From: Uranotaenia lowii
Taxonomy: Eukaryota > Arthropoda > Insecta > Diptera > Culicidae
Length of the DNA: 64,000 bases
Reading direction: 5' to 3'
NCBI RefSeq assembly: GCF_029784155.1
Contig: NC_073693.1
Location: 289,140,875-289,204,874 of the forward strand
The stretch's first letter is position 1; the number at the start of each line of letters is the position of its first letter. The notes under the pieces were generated by a model that worked only from the letters and a program-made list of their open reading frames with translations, searched no databases and was not told the DNA's origin. Below are positions 46,679 to 57,867 of this stretch, piece after piece. Position numbers and translations under genes: made by a program.

Positions 46679-47643
46679 AAGTCTGCTTCATTTAATATTG
46701 GAACAAATTCTTTTGCTCATTGTGGCGCTCCTAGTGGACGGATTTGGAAACTTTTTTCACCCACGTGTCGGGAAATTCATTACCTTTCACCATGTTATTA
46801 TTTCATAACACCAAACGATAGCATTTTGTAAACAACCGTCATGGAAGCCGAACGGAGAGATCAAATTGTGCACAGTTTTCTTGAAAATCCATTATTGTCT
46901 GCATCGAAGGTTTGCTAAACAGCTTAAAATGCCCAGAAATACCATATGGCGTGTTATCAAGCAGTACAAGGAAACATTGACGACGACTCGGAAGCCGCAT
47001 TCGAAGCGTCGGAGTGGAACTGTCGACCGGAAACTGCGTGGGAAAGTCATCAAGGCCGTCAAGAGGAATCCCAATCTTTCAGACCACGATTTGGCCAATA
47101 AGTTCCAGGCCGCTCACAGTACGGTGCGACGAATTCGTCTCCGGGAAGGAATAAGGTCATTCCGAGCCAGCAAACAGCCAAATCGGACGCTGAAGCAGAA
47201 CAATGTGGCCAGAATCCGTGCTCGAAAGCTGTACGACCAAGTGCTGACCAAGTTCGACGGATGTAAAGTCTGCTTCATTTAATATTGGAACACAAACAAT
47301 TGCGTGTAGTTCAGTCATTTATTAACGAATTCATAATTTGTTTTTCATACAAATGTAGCATTTTCTTTACTCTTTCATAAAAAAAAATTAAAAAAATTAT
47401 TCATTGCTGTTTCGAAGAAATTCTCGTACTCGTACTCGTAAGAAAACTGTGCACAATTTGATCTCTCCGTTCGGCTTCCATGGCGGTTGTTTACAAAATG
47501 CTATCGTTTGGTGTTATGACATAAATACATGGTGAAAGGTAATGAATTTCCCGACACGTGGGTGAAAAAAGTTTCCAAATCCGTCCACTAGGAGCGCCAC
47601 AATGAGCAAAAGAATTTGTTCCAATATTAAATGAAGCAGACTT
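46679..47643. mobile_element. Rearranged Tc1/mariner element with about 200-bp inverted ends
   Basis: Both outer ends start AAGTCTGCTTCATTTAATAT with TA outside (46677-46678 and 47644-47645). The arms stay complementary for about 200 bases, through ACCAAACGATAGCATTTTGT and GAAGCCGAACGGAGAGATCA, so the transposase start region is present twice, head to head. A third copy of the terminus, same orientation as the left, starts at 47266 directly after the truncated ORF, also with TA before it (47264-47265). The right part (47266-47643) can be read as a separate minus-strand deletion derivative of the same family. Confidence 0.8.
46841..47263 (+). pseudogene. N-terminal half of a Tc1/mariner transposase, frameshifted
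   Basis: The ATG at 46841 opens MEAERRDQIVHSF, but a one-base shift near 46911 brings a stop at 46916-46918. The rest reads on in the +1 frame from 46866: a helix-turn-helix (KQLKMPRNTIWRVIKQY), a basic linker with a GRPR-like RRSG, and a second HTH (NPNLSDHDLANKF then STVRRI). This is the paired-like bipartite DNA-binding domain that recognises the TIRs. The frame ends at about 47263 just before the catalytic domain, where a TIR copy begins. All DDE/D residues are absent. It is related to but distinct from the DD37E remnant at 34387. Confidence 0.85.
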
Positions 47644-48704
47644 TAGTCTGGATTGTTTTTTTTTTAAATATATTTTCTCTATTATCATAATTTGATTATG
47701 GATTTTAAATTTTGAGTGTAGAGTAGAATACCTCGCTTGCTTTTTTAGATCCTCATGGGGGGGGGGGTTTAACCCCCAAAACCCCCCCCCCCCCGTTCCT
47801 ACGGCCATGTGAGTAAGTATGTACTTTTAGGCTTGTAGGGGAAAAATGAATATTTTGAACTGAAAAATCAACATCATTTTTGTTTCTTCTGTGGAACTGA
47901 GCCTGCTTATAGTTTTTGTGCCAATTTATAAATTCTCTTAAGGAAATTTTCCTCTGGACAACTTTGTCCATGACCGTAACTTCGTAACTTCTTAGATAAA
48001 AAAGTTATTAGCTGTTTAACAAGGGTATGTCTTTTGGCATTGATAAACAATAAATTCAATTGACATCATGGCTGGGTGCCTAACGAGGTATTGCATGACT
48101 ACTTTTCATGCAATACTTCATTTTTCCCATACAAACCTAAAAGTTCAAATTTACTCATGTAAACGTAACTTGAAAATTCTTCTAAAAATCATGGATGAGT
48201 TTCGAACCAAAACGAAACATTTAAGACCCCAGGGTTTGAGAAATTCAAAAATGATCCTAAATCGACTCAGTCTATTACACAAGTCAACAAATTATTCCCA
48301 AATTTTGAAACATCACATTGACTTATAGCTATAATATTTCTTTGTAGTTTCTGCTAAAATTGGCCCATAAATAACTGAGATATCTAAAATTATATGAAAT
48401 GTTAATGTTAAGCATATTTTTCGATTTTTTGTCGTACATTCCCAATCCCGGCTTTAGATGGGGTGTTTGTTCCATTTCTCCTTTCATACTCCTTTCTGAT
48501 TATTTTTTCGAAAAATAGGTTCTCTTAGCTGTTAATTTTGACAAATGCATCTCAAACAGTTTTCAGTTACAAGGTTTGAAAGATTGACATATTTGTAATC
48601 ATTAAGCGACAAAAAAAATATAAAACCAACTATTTGATGCGGTTTAAAAATTAAACATTTTAGTATACCTCGCCTTAGGGCGGGGCTGGGCTCTAGAGGG
48701 TTAA

Positions 48705-50790
48705 GGTTTTAGTGACTTGGGATTAGCGAGGTATCCATCTATGAAAGGTGAGACCCAAATTTAACGTCACTTCATTTCACTTCACTAAGCATATCCAAAT
48801 TTTCTTTGCAAATATCCGAGCCTGGAAAATTCGGTATTTTTTTTAAACCAAAAACCCAAAAATTTGGAGCAAATTAAAAAAACAATCCAAGCATTTTCCA
48901 AAGTAATGAAAAGAGAAACATGAAAAATAAATCAATTTCAAATTCTTATTTTTCTTTTAAGCACATCATTAGCGTTTAAAGCATATTAAAATATTCAATT
49001 ATTTAAATTTTTTTTATTTGGATGCAATCAAACCGAATATTCAACATTTACCATAAACGAATTTTACTTTCGTCAATCGATTCAGGAAAAATCTGAATAG
49101 TTTTTCTGAAAAACCGGGGCTGAACCGAACCGGACTTGTCTTGAAATTTAAAAACAAAATTAGAGCAAACCCAGGAGAGAACATAATTGTATGAATTGTT
49201 TGCGTTCCTTACTGTTTTTTTTTTAATTATTCCTATAAGTTTTTAAATTAAACTTAAATTTCTGTGACACTCAACGAGTTGTTTTGAGCTAAATGATTTT
49301 ATTACTACAGGGCAACTTCTTTTCTGAAGCACAATTGAGGAATATCTTAGCGTAAAGAGCTTGAGCTGGGACTTGAGCTTCTTCATAATCGTCTAATCTA
49401 GGTTTCAGGTTTTGTGATTTACTTTGATTTTAACCTCTTCATGTTCAACATTTTCGTGTTTCAGAGTTAGAAATTAAACCTTAAAAACATCAATTCACAA
49501 TTATTACATTGGAAACACATAAATCTGCGACCTACCTTAGTGTGAGTGTTAGTACAGTATCCAACAATTTGTTCTTAAGTCGTTAAAATTATGTATTTTT
49601 CTTTGATCTTGTGTCAACTTCGGGAGGTAACTCAAATTATTATGCATCAAAGTTTATTAAATTGAAATCAACATTTAAAACTTATTCTTAACCGATTCCC
49701 ACCTTCCTTCCGATAAGAAAAACAAAACTTCGTCGTCGTTGCACAGAAATCGACCCTGCAAACTGTTTTCCTTACGGGTGGTAGCAACCCGAGAAACTCG
49801 TAGAACCAACCTCAACATGAACCAAACCAGACCAGACTGGACCGAACACCGATAGAAAGTGGGAAAGGTTCGAAAAAAAAAATCATCCCTATCGCGAAAA
49901 GAAAAATATCTGCTACCCTTCTAGGGTAGGGAAAAATCCACAAAGCTTTCCCAGAAAACTCGTTTTTGTTTGCTGTTTTTTGGTCTTCAAGAGAGCTAGG
50001 TCCAGGCTCGATTGGATCTTGTAGCTTGTGAAGTGTACGAAAACTATGAGATGGTGCTGAAAAAAGGACACATTTAATCCCATTGATCTGCCATTCTTAA
50101 TTAGACCAAACCGGTGAATGTAAACTTTGGGTTGCACTTTTGGATTTGTCTCCGAATAATTTGGTTCGTCTTTTTCAGCTCCACCACGATTTTTCGGACA
50201 AGTGCGAGGGCGTTTTGGATGTCTCCTCTTTAGTTCCAGGAACTGCCGGCCGGTTGTTGGTATGAAAAGTTTCCGTTCGATTATTGTCACTTTTGGTGAG
50301 TTCACAGAATGTGTTATGTGTTGAGGCGATGTTTTTCGGAAACCAAAAATCGAGGAGAAAAAAACCCCAAACTATACAAAGGGTGGGGCCATCGAGAAAA
50401 GTGTACGCGATATCAACACAATCCATCTGGTAAGAATGGCTTTTCGCTTCTTGTTGCCACCAGCTAGCTAGTAGTCAACCGAAGACCGGCAGCAAATGTT
50501 GTTGCAATCCAATCCTGAATGTGGGTGAATGAAGTTGGGGGCGGTATTGATTTATGGATCCAATATTTGGGGGTGTTGAATGGTGTGCTATTTTTTTTTT
50601 GCTGTGCTACTCACTTGTTTTCAGTGCCCATTTTTGGCATCTTTTGACTTCCGTTCCACTTCGACGAATGGAAGTTAAATGTGCTGCGCTAGTCTTGAAG
50701 AACTGGAACCAGATTTATCGATTTAATTTGGCGTAAAAAATGGTTAAATCACATTTCTATATCCGCCAATTTTAAATTTTATACACTCAT
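48705..50790. other. AT-rich, then GC-richer unique-looking block (49.7-50.7 kb)
   Basis: 48.7-49.7 kb is AT-rich. 49.7-50.7 kb is less AT-rich without recognised repeats, and its ORFs (for example 49913-50305 minus) show no family signal. No gene is supported. Confidence 0.4.
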
Positions 50791-51150
50791 ACCTCGTTAT
50801 ACGGCCGCTCGTAATACGGCCTTTCGCTTCCATAAATCCGGGCAAATCGATCATAAATCAGGGCAATATCCGCGCATATTTTCTCAAAACTCAGGAATTC
50901 CTCAACAAAAATCAAGAAAAAAAAATTAAAAAAAAAAATTTCATCAAAGCTCATCGATAGATTTTGAACCGTGTTTTAGGTTTTTTGGAAGCCTATGAAT
51001 ATTTGATTAAGCTCATGATTATTTTTGTAAATCTTGATTTTCATTTTGGAGGTGTTTGTTTTGTATTTTTTTGGTTTAATTTGCCAAATAATATCCGGGC
51101 AAACCCGGATAAAACCGGGCAATCTGGCAACATTACCGTGAGTGTATCGC
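50790..51150. mobile_element. Nested MITE remnants (CCGGGCAA family inside a TACACTCA-ended element)
   Basis: Outer ATACACTCATACC...CGGCC at about 50781-50820 is partly mirrored by CGTGAGTGTATCGCTAGAAC (about 51138-51160). Inside, AATCCGGGCAAATC (about 50836) and ACCGGGCAATCTGGCAAC (about 51116) are the two sides of a CCGGGCAA/GGTTGCC-type MITE like that at 46211. Both are decayed. Confidence 0.45.
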
Positions 51151-53480
51151 TAGAACGGCCAAAAATTTAACATTGCTGCAATATTTTTCTAGTAAAGTTG
51201 ATGTAATTGGAGAGAGAAATATGGATTTGATTTGAAATGATCAATTTGTGTCAAATTTTACTTCGTATATATTTGGAAGTCTATTACATAGAATCAATAA
51301 ATGAATTTTTAAATCGTCATATCTTTTGATTCATTCCTCTTAGAGGTACATGGCAGGCTCGTGCGAAGGGCCCATTTATTGGGGTGGTTTCGTAATTTAA
51401 ATTAAGCTAGTAATAATAACGATAGAAAAATTCACAACGGATCCGGTAAACAATTTTGAAATTTTTTCAAAATAATATTATTCCATGATTTGTTGTAAAT
51501 ATTGCACTTAACAGCATTGATATTTTGCTTTAAAGAAGCTAATTATAACCATTTTTGAAACTGTTTATAAATTGACTCAAAAATCATGATCAATTCAAAA
51601 AAGATGATTTGAGATATTAAATTTTTTTTATAAATTTCAAGTGCAGATTATATTGTTTAAAATTTCAAGCTTTTCCGCTGTCAATTGAAATATTGGATCC
51701 AGACAAGGACAAAGGGTAGAAACTGTGTTTTTCTTTTAAAAATTTAATCAAGATCATGTTTCCAGTAAAAAATCATTCAGAATTGAAAAACAAGAACAAA
51801 ATTATCAGAAAAAATTTTAATAAATTAAAACCGTTTGACTATGACATGCGATCGATTTATTAGAAAATTTCATGAAAATATAAATCAAAGCTCTCTTAAA
51901 ACGAAAAACCAGACAATAAAATTCGGGTATTTTTTTTGTATAAAAACTTGTTATCATTTCATCAATGTATTTATAGAATTTGATTGATAACTGAAGAAAG
52001 AGCATTTTGGTGTCTATATTAATTCAATAGATTTACGCGACCCGAACTCGAATCTTTATACAGATTTAGTCTATCACCTCAAGATTTGTTTGTATAGAGT
52101 CTTAACTTAAATAATTCTGTGCTGAGTGAAATCAACCATTGATAACTAATGAATTGACTAATCTACATTAAAGGAAAAAAAACTGGTTATGTATTTCAAT
52201 TAAATAAGGAAAATATATTAATCATGAATGAACTAGGAAAAATTAATTCTAAAGTTTTAAAAAATTAAGAAAATATCATAACAAGTATAACTGAAGAAAG
52301 TTTGAAAAAAAAGGATTTATTCAATTAAACTTTTTTGTGAAAGCCTGAAAAATAATCTTATTTGGCTTTTAAAGAAAATTAAGAAAATTCAATTTTGGTT
52401 GAATCATCTTTAAAAATTCGTTGAAATTCGCTTATCTTACAGAATGTGGAATTGTAGCAAAACTTTTCTTACTTTTATCGCAGAAGTCAAAATAACTTGA
52501 GGTCTTAGGATAAAATGATAATCAAATGATTGGCTTTCAAATTTTCTTCATAATTTTTTTCAAGAAGTACCGAATTTTCCCAAATGATTATTACATATAT
52601 TAGGAAAAATTATTAAAATTATTATAATTAGAAAATTTATTGAAAAAACTGATAGAAAAAAAAACTGATTGCATTTTTTTATTATGGGCACCCAATTAAA
52701 TGAAAATAATAACTCTAAGGTGTTTCATACTTTTTTGTCAATAATTTGTCCACTTTTTTTTTACAAAAATAATAATCGGAAATTTTGACTTTTGATTCGA
52801 TGTAACATTCTTTTTAATGACAAAACCAGAGTTTTTTTATATATAAATTAAGCTGAATTTGGTAGACGGCAGTCATCAGAGAAAAACTGTGGGATAATCA
52901 AATGTTAAGTTAAATCGAACTTTTTAAATTCTTTTAATGTTCGTTGAAACAAGATGACTTTTCCTTGCTGTTATTTGTTGCGCGCCTTTAATTTGTTGCT
53001 TGAGAATTCAGTTAAAGTTCTTCTTTTTGTGTTTGAAATTTCTTGTTAATTTTGTTGAAATTTATGCAAGTATGCTTCTTTGAAACCTAAATAAAAATGT
53101 AAAAATTATTTATCAATTCAAGTTCGAGAGCAAGTATGTTTTTTTAACAGACTCAAAGAAAAGCTTCTTATACAGAACCTTTTTCTATGATTTTTCCACC
53201 ATACAGCATTCCCTGGAAGAATGGACAGAAAATAAATAGTTCGTCGATCCAAATGCACAATTTAAGATGCAAATTCTTTTTTTATTTATCGTCAATTTGA
53301 AGATTTTATTCGTATTTCTATTTAATTTATAAATAGTTTTGAATTGAAAAAAATATACCCGAGATAAAAGCAACTTTTGTAGTGCTATGATAATGCTGCG
53401 TTTTAAAAAACAAATATAGAGAAAACTTTCATTTCATCTTTTTCCTATCGACATTTTACTATTTTCGACTTTTCTATTAT
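51151..53480. other. Very AT-rich stretch, nothing recognised
   Basis: Short ORFs only. No tandem or inverted structure was noticed. Confidence 0.45.
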
Positions 53481-54900
53481 TTTCTAAGTTCAATCTACTT
53501 GGTCTCATTTTTCATTTCATCTTGGTTATAATTTTTATTTTATACTCTCTTTTTTCTACACTCCTCGTAGTTCTTGTCGAAATTTGATATAAATTAAATT
53601 CAAATTTTCCTTCCCATCTCATTCGTTTTACAACAAAATTTTAGAACTTTTTAATTTTTTCTCCTTCATAATTTCCGATTCGATAATTTCCAGTTTTTAC
53701 TTTTTATGTCTTCGATTTCTATCTTGGATTTAAAAAGTTCTTTTTTTTAATATAGTTTAATGAGTTCATACTTCGGTTTCAAAAGTTCAATTTCATTTTT
53801 TTAAAGCTACATTTTGCAATTTTTGTATTTTAATGATTCTCTCAGTTCACTGTACCCCGTTTACCATTTTATTCTTTTTAACTCTCTCTTTGATAACACT
53901 TCATCGTTTGGTTTATCGTCATTTCAGTCAATTGAATGCCCATTTATTCCTCCCTATCTCATTCGCTTTTCCGTTAAATTTGACATTTTACATTCACAAC
54001 ATTTTTTATAGTATTTTCCAATTAATAATTTCCTTTAAAAACCTTTTTATGTCATTCATTTGTTATTGGAATTTTTTGATTCTTTTAAAATTATAATCAG
54101 TTGAGTTAAAAAATCTTCTTCCATACTGTGATTTTCTATTTTGGCCATTTCCATTTTCAAACACTCCACTTTTCATTTATTTCTCTATTCACTCTAGTTC
54201 GTCTCAACTTTATTTTAGTCTTTTTTTATTTTTCCAATTTAAATTATCCAGAATTATTCAGAATTTAAATTATCAATCTACTTTTATCATTTTCCTTTAC
54301 AATTTTTATTCTCACTTTACTATTTTTGCTTCTTATTTAGCTTATCTCATTCAAAATTTATTGAGCTGAAATTTTTATCCTCTATCTCATTCGTTTTTTC
54401 AACAAATTTTAACCTTCTCTGATCGTTAACATCAATTTTACATTTTTTAATATCTTTCTTTGACAACATTTCTTATATTTTTTCCTTCTTACCAATTTCT
54501 ACAACGGTACTGAGTATATTACTTCTTGCTTTGAATATTGCACTCGAAATTACGAACTATTCCTTGACTCTATTTTCGCTTTAGCTAATTGTCAACCAGC
54601 TGAATTAAAATTTCTCCTTCTCTATTCTCATTACAACTTTTTCTTCTGTATGCATTTTTTAATTTTAAGTTTTTTACTCCTTTTCCCAATTCACTCTATC
54701 TCGTCTTATTCTCTATTTTCAATTCATGACATAGCTATCTTTTCTCTTATCATTTATCGCAATTTCGTGATTTTTTAATAATTTATTATTTATTCTACCA
54801 AGTTTCCATTGCTCCAATTTTGCATTTTTAACTTACATTTTCGCAGATACTTCTCTAATCTATAGAAGCTTTTTGTTTATTATGTTTTCGTTACTTTTTC
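53480..54900. repeat. Degenerate pyrimidine-rich satellite, period about 350 bp
   Basis: The plus strand is markedly T+C rich. Two landmark phrases recur. One is TTCA(A/C)TCTA(C/G)TT(G/C)GTCTCA-like, at about 53484, 53837, 54187 and 54685. The other is ATCTCATTCG(T/C)TTTT-like, at about 53617, 53960 and 54382, with a weaker match near 54732. Spacings cluster near 350, with irregular ones of about 420 and 500. The units are strongly diverged, so the call is tentative. Confidence 0.5.
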
Positions 54901-55199
54901 TTTCAACTTTCCATATTTCTTTCTGATTTCTTGCTATCTGTTATAGTTTCTTTTTTTTATTTCTTTCTTCAATAGTTAATTACAAGTGTTTACAACCTTT
55001 GTTTTACATTTATTTGTTTGTTGGCACTTTTATTCCAATTTTATTTGCGGTATGCTATCACGTAAATTATAGTTGGAAAGTTACATTTTTTTTCTAATAT
55101 GAATTTAATTAAACTGTGTTTTCCAAACAAACTAAAGTTAGTGATTTTCTCGGTGTTCTGTCACACAAAGAGGATTTTTTATTTTTATGGCGTAACATT
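54901..55199. other. T-rich spacer
   Basis: Nothing recognised. Confidence 0.35.
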
Positions 55200-55766
55200 T
55201 GAAAAGGGTGAAACTGTCAAATATAAACAAATTGAGTAAACGGTCATTCCGGGTGTACGTGGTTGCACTTTACCTACTAAACGCGGTTTCATATTAAAAT
55301 CACTTAAAAGTTTCAAAACATTGATAAAACTCAATTGGGCTAAACTTCCTGTTGATGCATTTTTGTTGGAACGTCAAGTTACGCCTATTCAAAATGGGGT
55401 TAACTTTTCGATTCGTGTAGGGCCAAAAGGCGTTACTGAGTTGACCATGTGTTACAAAATGGGCCAAATTAGTTTTTGCGTGTAGAATTAATGGGCGAAA
55501 CTTCAAAACCAAAACAAAAACGGCCGAGCGAAATTTGCAGGTTTAACTGGAATCGAATACAAAAAAGGGCGAAGCTCTAAAATCTCTGAAATTTAGTGGA
55601 AAAAGTTAAAGTTCTTGATAACCATTGAACAGTAAGTAAAAAAAAATGCACATTTTTCGATTTTGTTGAACAAAAAGTGATCGATTTTTTGAATAAGATT
55701 TGAAAAGGTGTTCCGAAATTTCAAACGCGCTTTTCTCGTTTCGAGCTAACTGCTAGTTTCGCCCTT
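55200..55766. mobile_element. Possible MITE with AAGGGYGAAACT ends
   Basis: AAGGGTGAAACTG (about 55203) and complemented AAGGGCGAAACTAG (about 55766) form a short inverted pair, with TTTGAA and ATTGAA outside. GGGCGAA motifs recur at about 55493 and 55566. No coding capacity. Confidence 0.4.
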
Positions 55767-55845
55767 ATTGAATGTTATGCTTGACTTCTCCAAACGCCGA
55801 ATGAATGTACCGTTTTACATTGTATACTTACAAACGAATCTGGGA

Positions 55846-56489
55846 CAGCGATGCCACACAAATCGTTTTTTCGGTATTTATACCGATTTTTGAGGAAATT
55901 TTCTACAAGAATCGGTATATATCGGTTTTTGGCAAAACATACCGATTTTCGACAAATTTTGTCAAACAGAAAAACTATTTCCAAAATGCAATCAAAACTA
56001 TCGTTTTTCATTATAATTGTAAAATTTCGAACAAATCTGAGGCTCGTTATAAGCTAGCAAGCCTCAGCTTTATGGACAGAGACTTTGTTTTCTATGCCAA
56101 CTGTCTTAAGATGGAATCTTGAACATCAAAATAGTATGTTAGAGATTATAGCAGTTTGAGACGTAAATGGATCATATCTTGAAGATGAATGTTCATAAAT
56201 TTGGAACTAAGACAAGTGTGCGCTAGAGATAAAAATTCAGGTAATTCAGCATTCTATACGAATAGGAGTTTAACCACGCCAGGTTATTTGTCCTGAATGT
56301 TCAATTAATTGTTATAGATGAATGTTTTTTCTTCAAACTTTAGAAAAATAGCGGTTTTTCCAATATTTTTCAATGAACTTTGTTTTAAAAGCTTCGAAAA
56401 AAATCGGTATTTTTACCAATTTTTGAAATTTTTATACCGAATACCGATTTTTCGAGCTTAAAAATACCGATTTTAATGTGGCAACGCTG
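55846..56489. mobile_element. hAT-like MITE with ATCGGTATTTTTACCGAT-rich ends
   Basis: Termini are CAGCGATGCCACACAAATCG and, complemented, CAGCGTTGCCACATTAAAAT. Both sides contain repeated ACCGATTTT and TATACCGA motifs. The flanking octamers agree only in part, so the 8-bp duplication is unproven. The CAGCG terminus and subterminal repeat richness favour hAT. ORFs inside (55805-56122 and others) encode no known domain. Confidence 0.7.
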
Positions 56490-57673
56490 CTCCGAGAGCC
56501 TAGAGTCTGAAATTGTCGTAGTTACAAATGTTTTTTTTTTTTCAAAACTGCATGCAAATTTTCACATGATAAACAAACACGTGCTTCGTCATTAAAATCA
56601 CCAAAGAGATTGAATTCTTATGCTTATTTATTCCAATGTCAAATACAAGTAATTGTGTTTTTCCGTTGGGATTATAATCACACCACTACAATCAATCTGT
56701 TTTAAAATCTTATAAAAAGGGAGATTCATTTTGGTCGGTGGTATTTCTCTACCACAGTTAACCAAAATATATACTTTGAAAACTTAGGGTGTGTCAACGA
56801 AACATGATATAAATTTATTCTAAACAATATTTTTGTTTATTCAAATGTTTTTTTTTTGTTCCAGGATCTATTTCCCTACAGTTTGTTCTGGTTCACGAGG
56901 TTTTCGACTGGCTGAAAGACATATTCACAAAGCTTGCCATAAGCACAAGAATTATTGGGCCGTTAAGAAGCTTCTATATTTGTTGACGTTTCTTTTTCCT
57001 TTCTTATTTCTTTTTTATAGGAATTAAACCTATTAAGGTCATTCTTCCTCGATAAGTTTCTTTTTCTTTAATTTCAGATTGAGCTTTTTACACAGTCACA
57101 GTCAATATCATCCGTGCATTCAGAAAAAAGGCAGAACTGGCTGGAAGCTAAAAATCGGAGAATAAAAACAAAACTTCAGATAACATAAAAATATAGCTCA
57201 CTATGCCCCCTTGGCAAAAAAAATCTTAAACATATATTGAAACGTGTACTACTAAAAAAGAAGAAACACCGTTGAAAAAAATCTGAACAAATTTGCTCTT
57301 GTAACAAATTAACAAACAGAAAAACAGCCTTAGCAAGGGGAAAAGAGTGACATATCTATTAAATTGTAGTTGGGAACATAAATCACCTCAATATGTTTCA
57401 AAAGCTTGTTCATTTAAACATCTGCAACAGCTTTAATATGATTTTTTTTTTTAAAACAAGCACAAAATAGGAAAAACGATTTTTTAAAAATTAGGTTAAT
57501 TGTTAAAAATTGTAGTAGGTAAATGGTTCTAAGTTTATCAGTGGTTCTAAGCACGATCGAAAGCACAAAAGTGGCTTAAAGCAAAGCACAATAAATCAAA
57601 ATAACTCAAACACCTGAATATTACTGCTCAATACACATTTGAGCTACTTGGAAAATCCAGATTTTGAAGACCT
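56490..57673. other. AT-rich stretch, nothing recognised
   Basis: Short ORFs only. No repeat structure found. Confidence 0.45.
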
Positions 57674-57867
57674 TTTTTCTGTTTCGATTATCGTTATTTT
57701 AACAACTTTCAATGACTTTTACAAATTAAAATCTACGATGCAGTTGGCGGACAGTCATTGGAAAACTTATCCTAAACAACTATGTTCGATGATTACTCTT
57801 GGGCATGAACTCACGAACTTCGTCTCAGGAGCCAACTTACTTACCAACTGAGCTATATTAAAAGCAC
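57674..57867 (-). mobile_element. Second copy of the tRNA-derived SINE (diverged)
   Basis: The complement aligns with 10811-11015 over most of its length. The A box is TAGCTCAGTTGG (57844-57855), closer to a real tRNA than in the first copy. The B-box region reads GAGTTCATGCC (57802-57812), with one substitution that would weaken Pol III binding. The body matches through CGAACATAGTTG and GCCAACTGCAT to the GATAATCGAAA tail. No clean target duplication was found. Confidence 0.8.

Larger units (their letters stand above)
44710..47809. mobile_element. hAT-like element with 8-bp target duplication TGAGTAAG
   Basis: TGAGTAAG flanks both ends (44702-44709 and 47810-47817). Termini are CAGGGCCGTAGGAC and, complemented, CATGGCCGTAGGAAC, each followed by a G run and TTTTGG. 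An 8-bp duplication with a CA(G) terminus is diagnostic of hAT-type transposition. The 3.1-kb length includes two later insertions (46211-46588 and 46679-47643). The remaining AT-rich body has no recognisable transposase. The complementary arm of the host foldback at about 48130-48165 shows the unoccupied site. Confidence 0.85.
44398..48700. mobile_element. piggyBac-like foldback element (TTAA), host of nested insertions
   Basis: TTAA lies outside both ends (44394-44397 and 48701-48704). Termini are CCTTCTAGAACCC and, complemented, CCCTCTAGAGCCC. TTAA target and CCC/CCT ends fit piggyBac. The arms are complementary: for example CTCATCCATGATTTTT (44662) and TTTACATGAGTAA (44696) have complements at 48190 and 48150. 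Without the hAT insert the element is about 1.2 kb. The loop includes a hairpin with GTATTGCATG/CATGCAATAC arms (about 48091-48118). No transposase. Confidence 0.8.
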
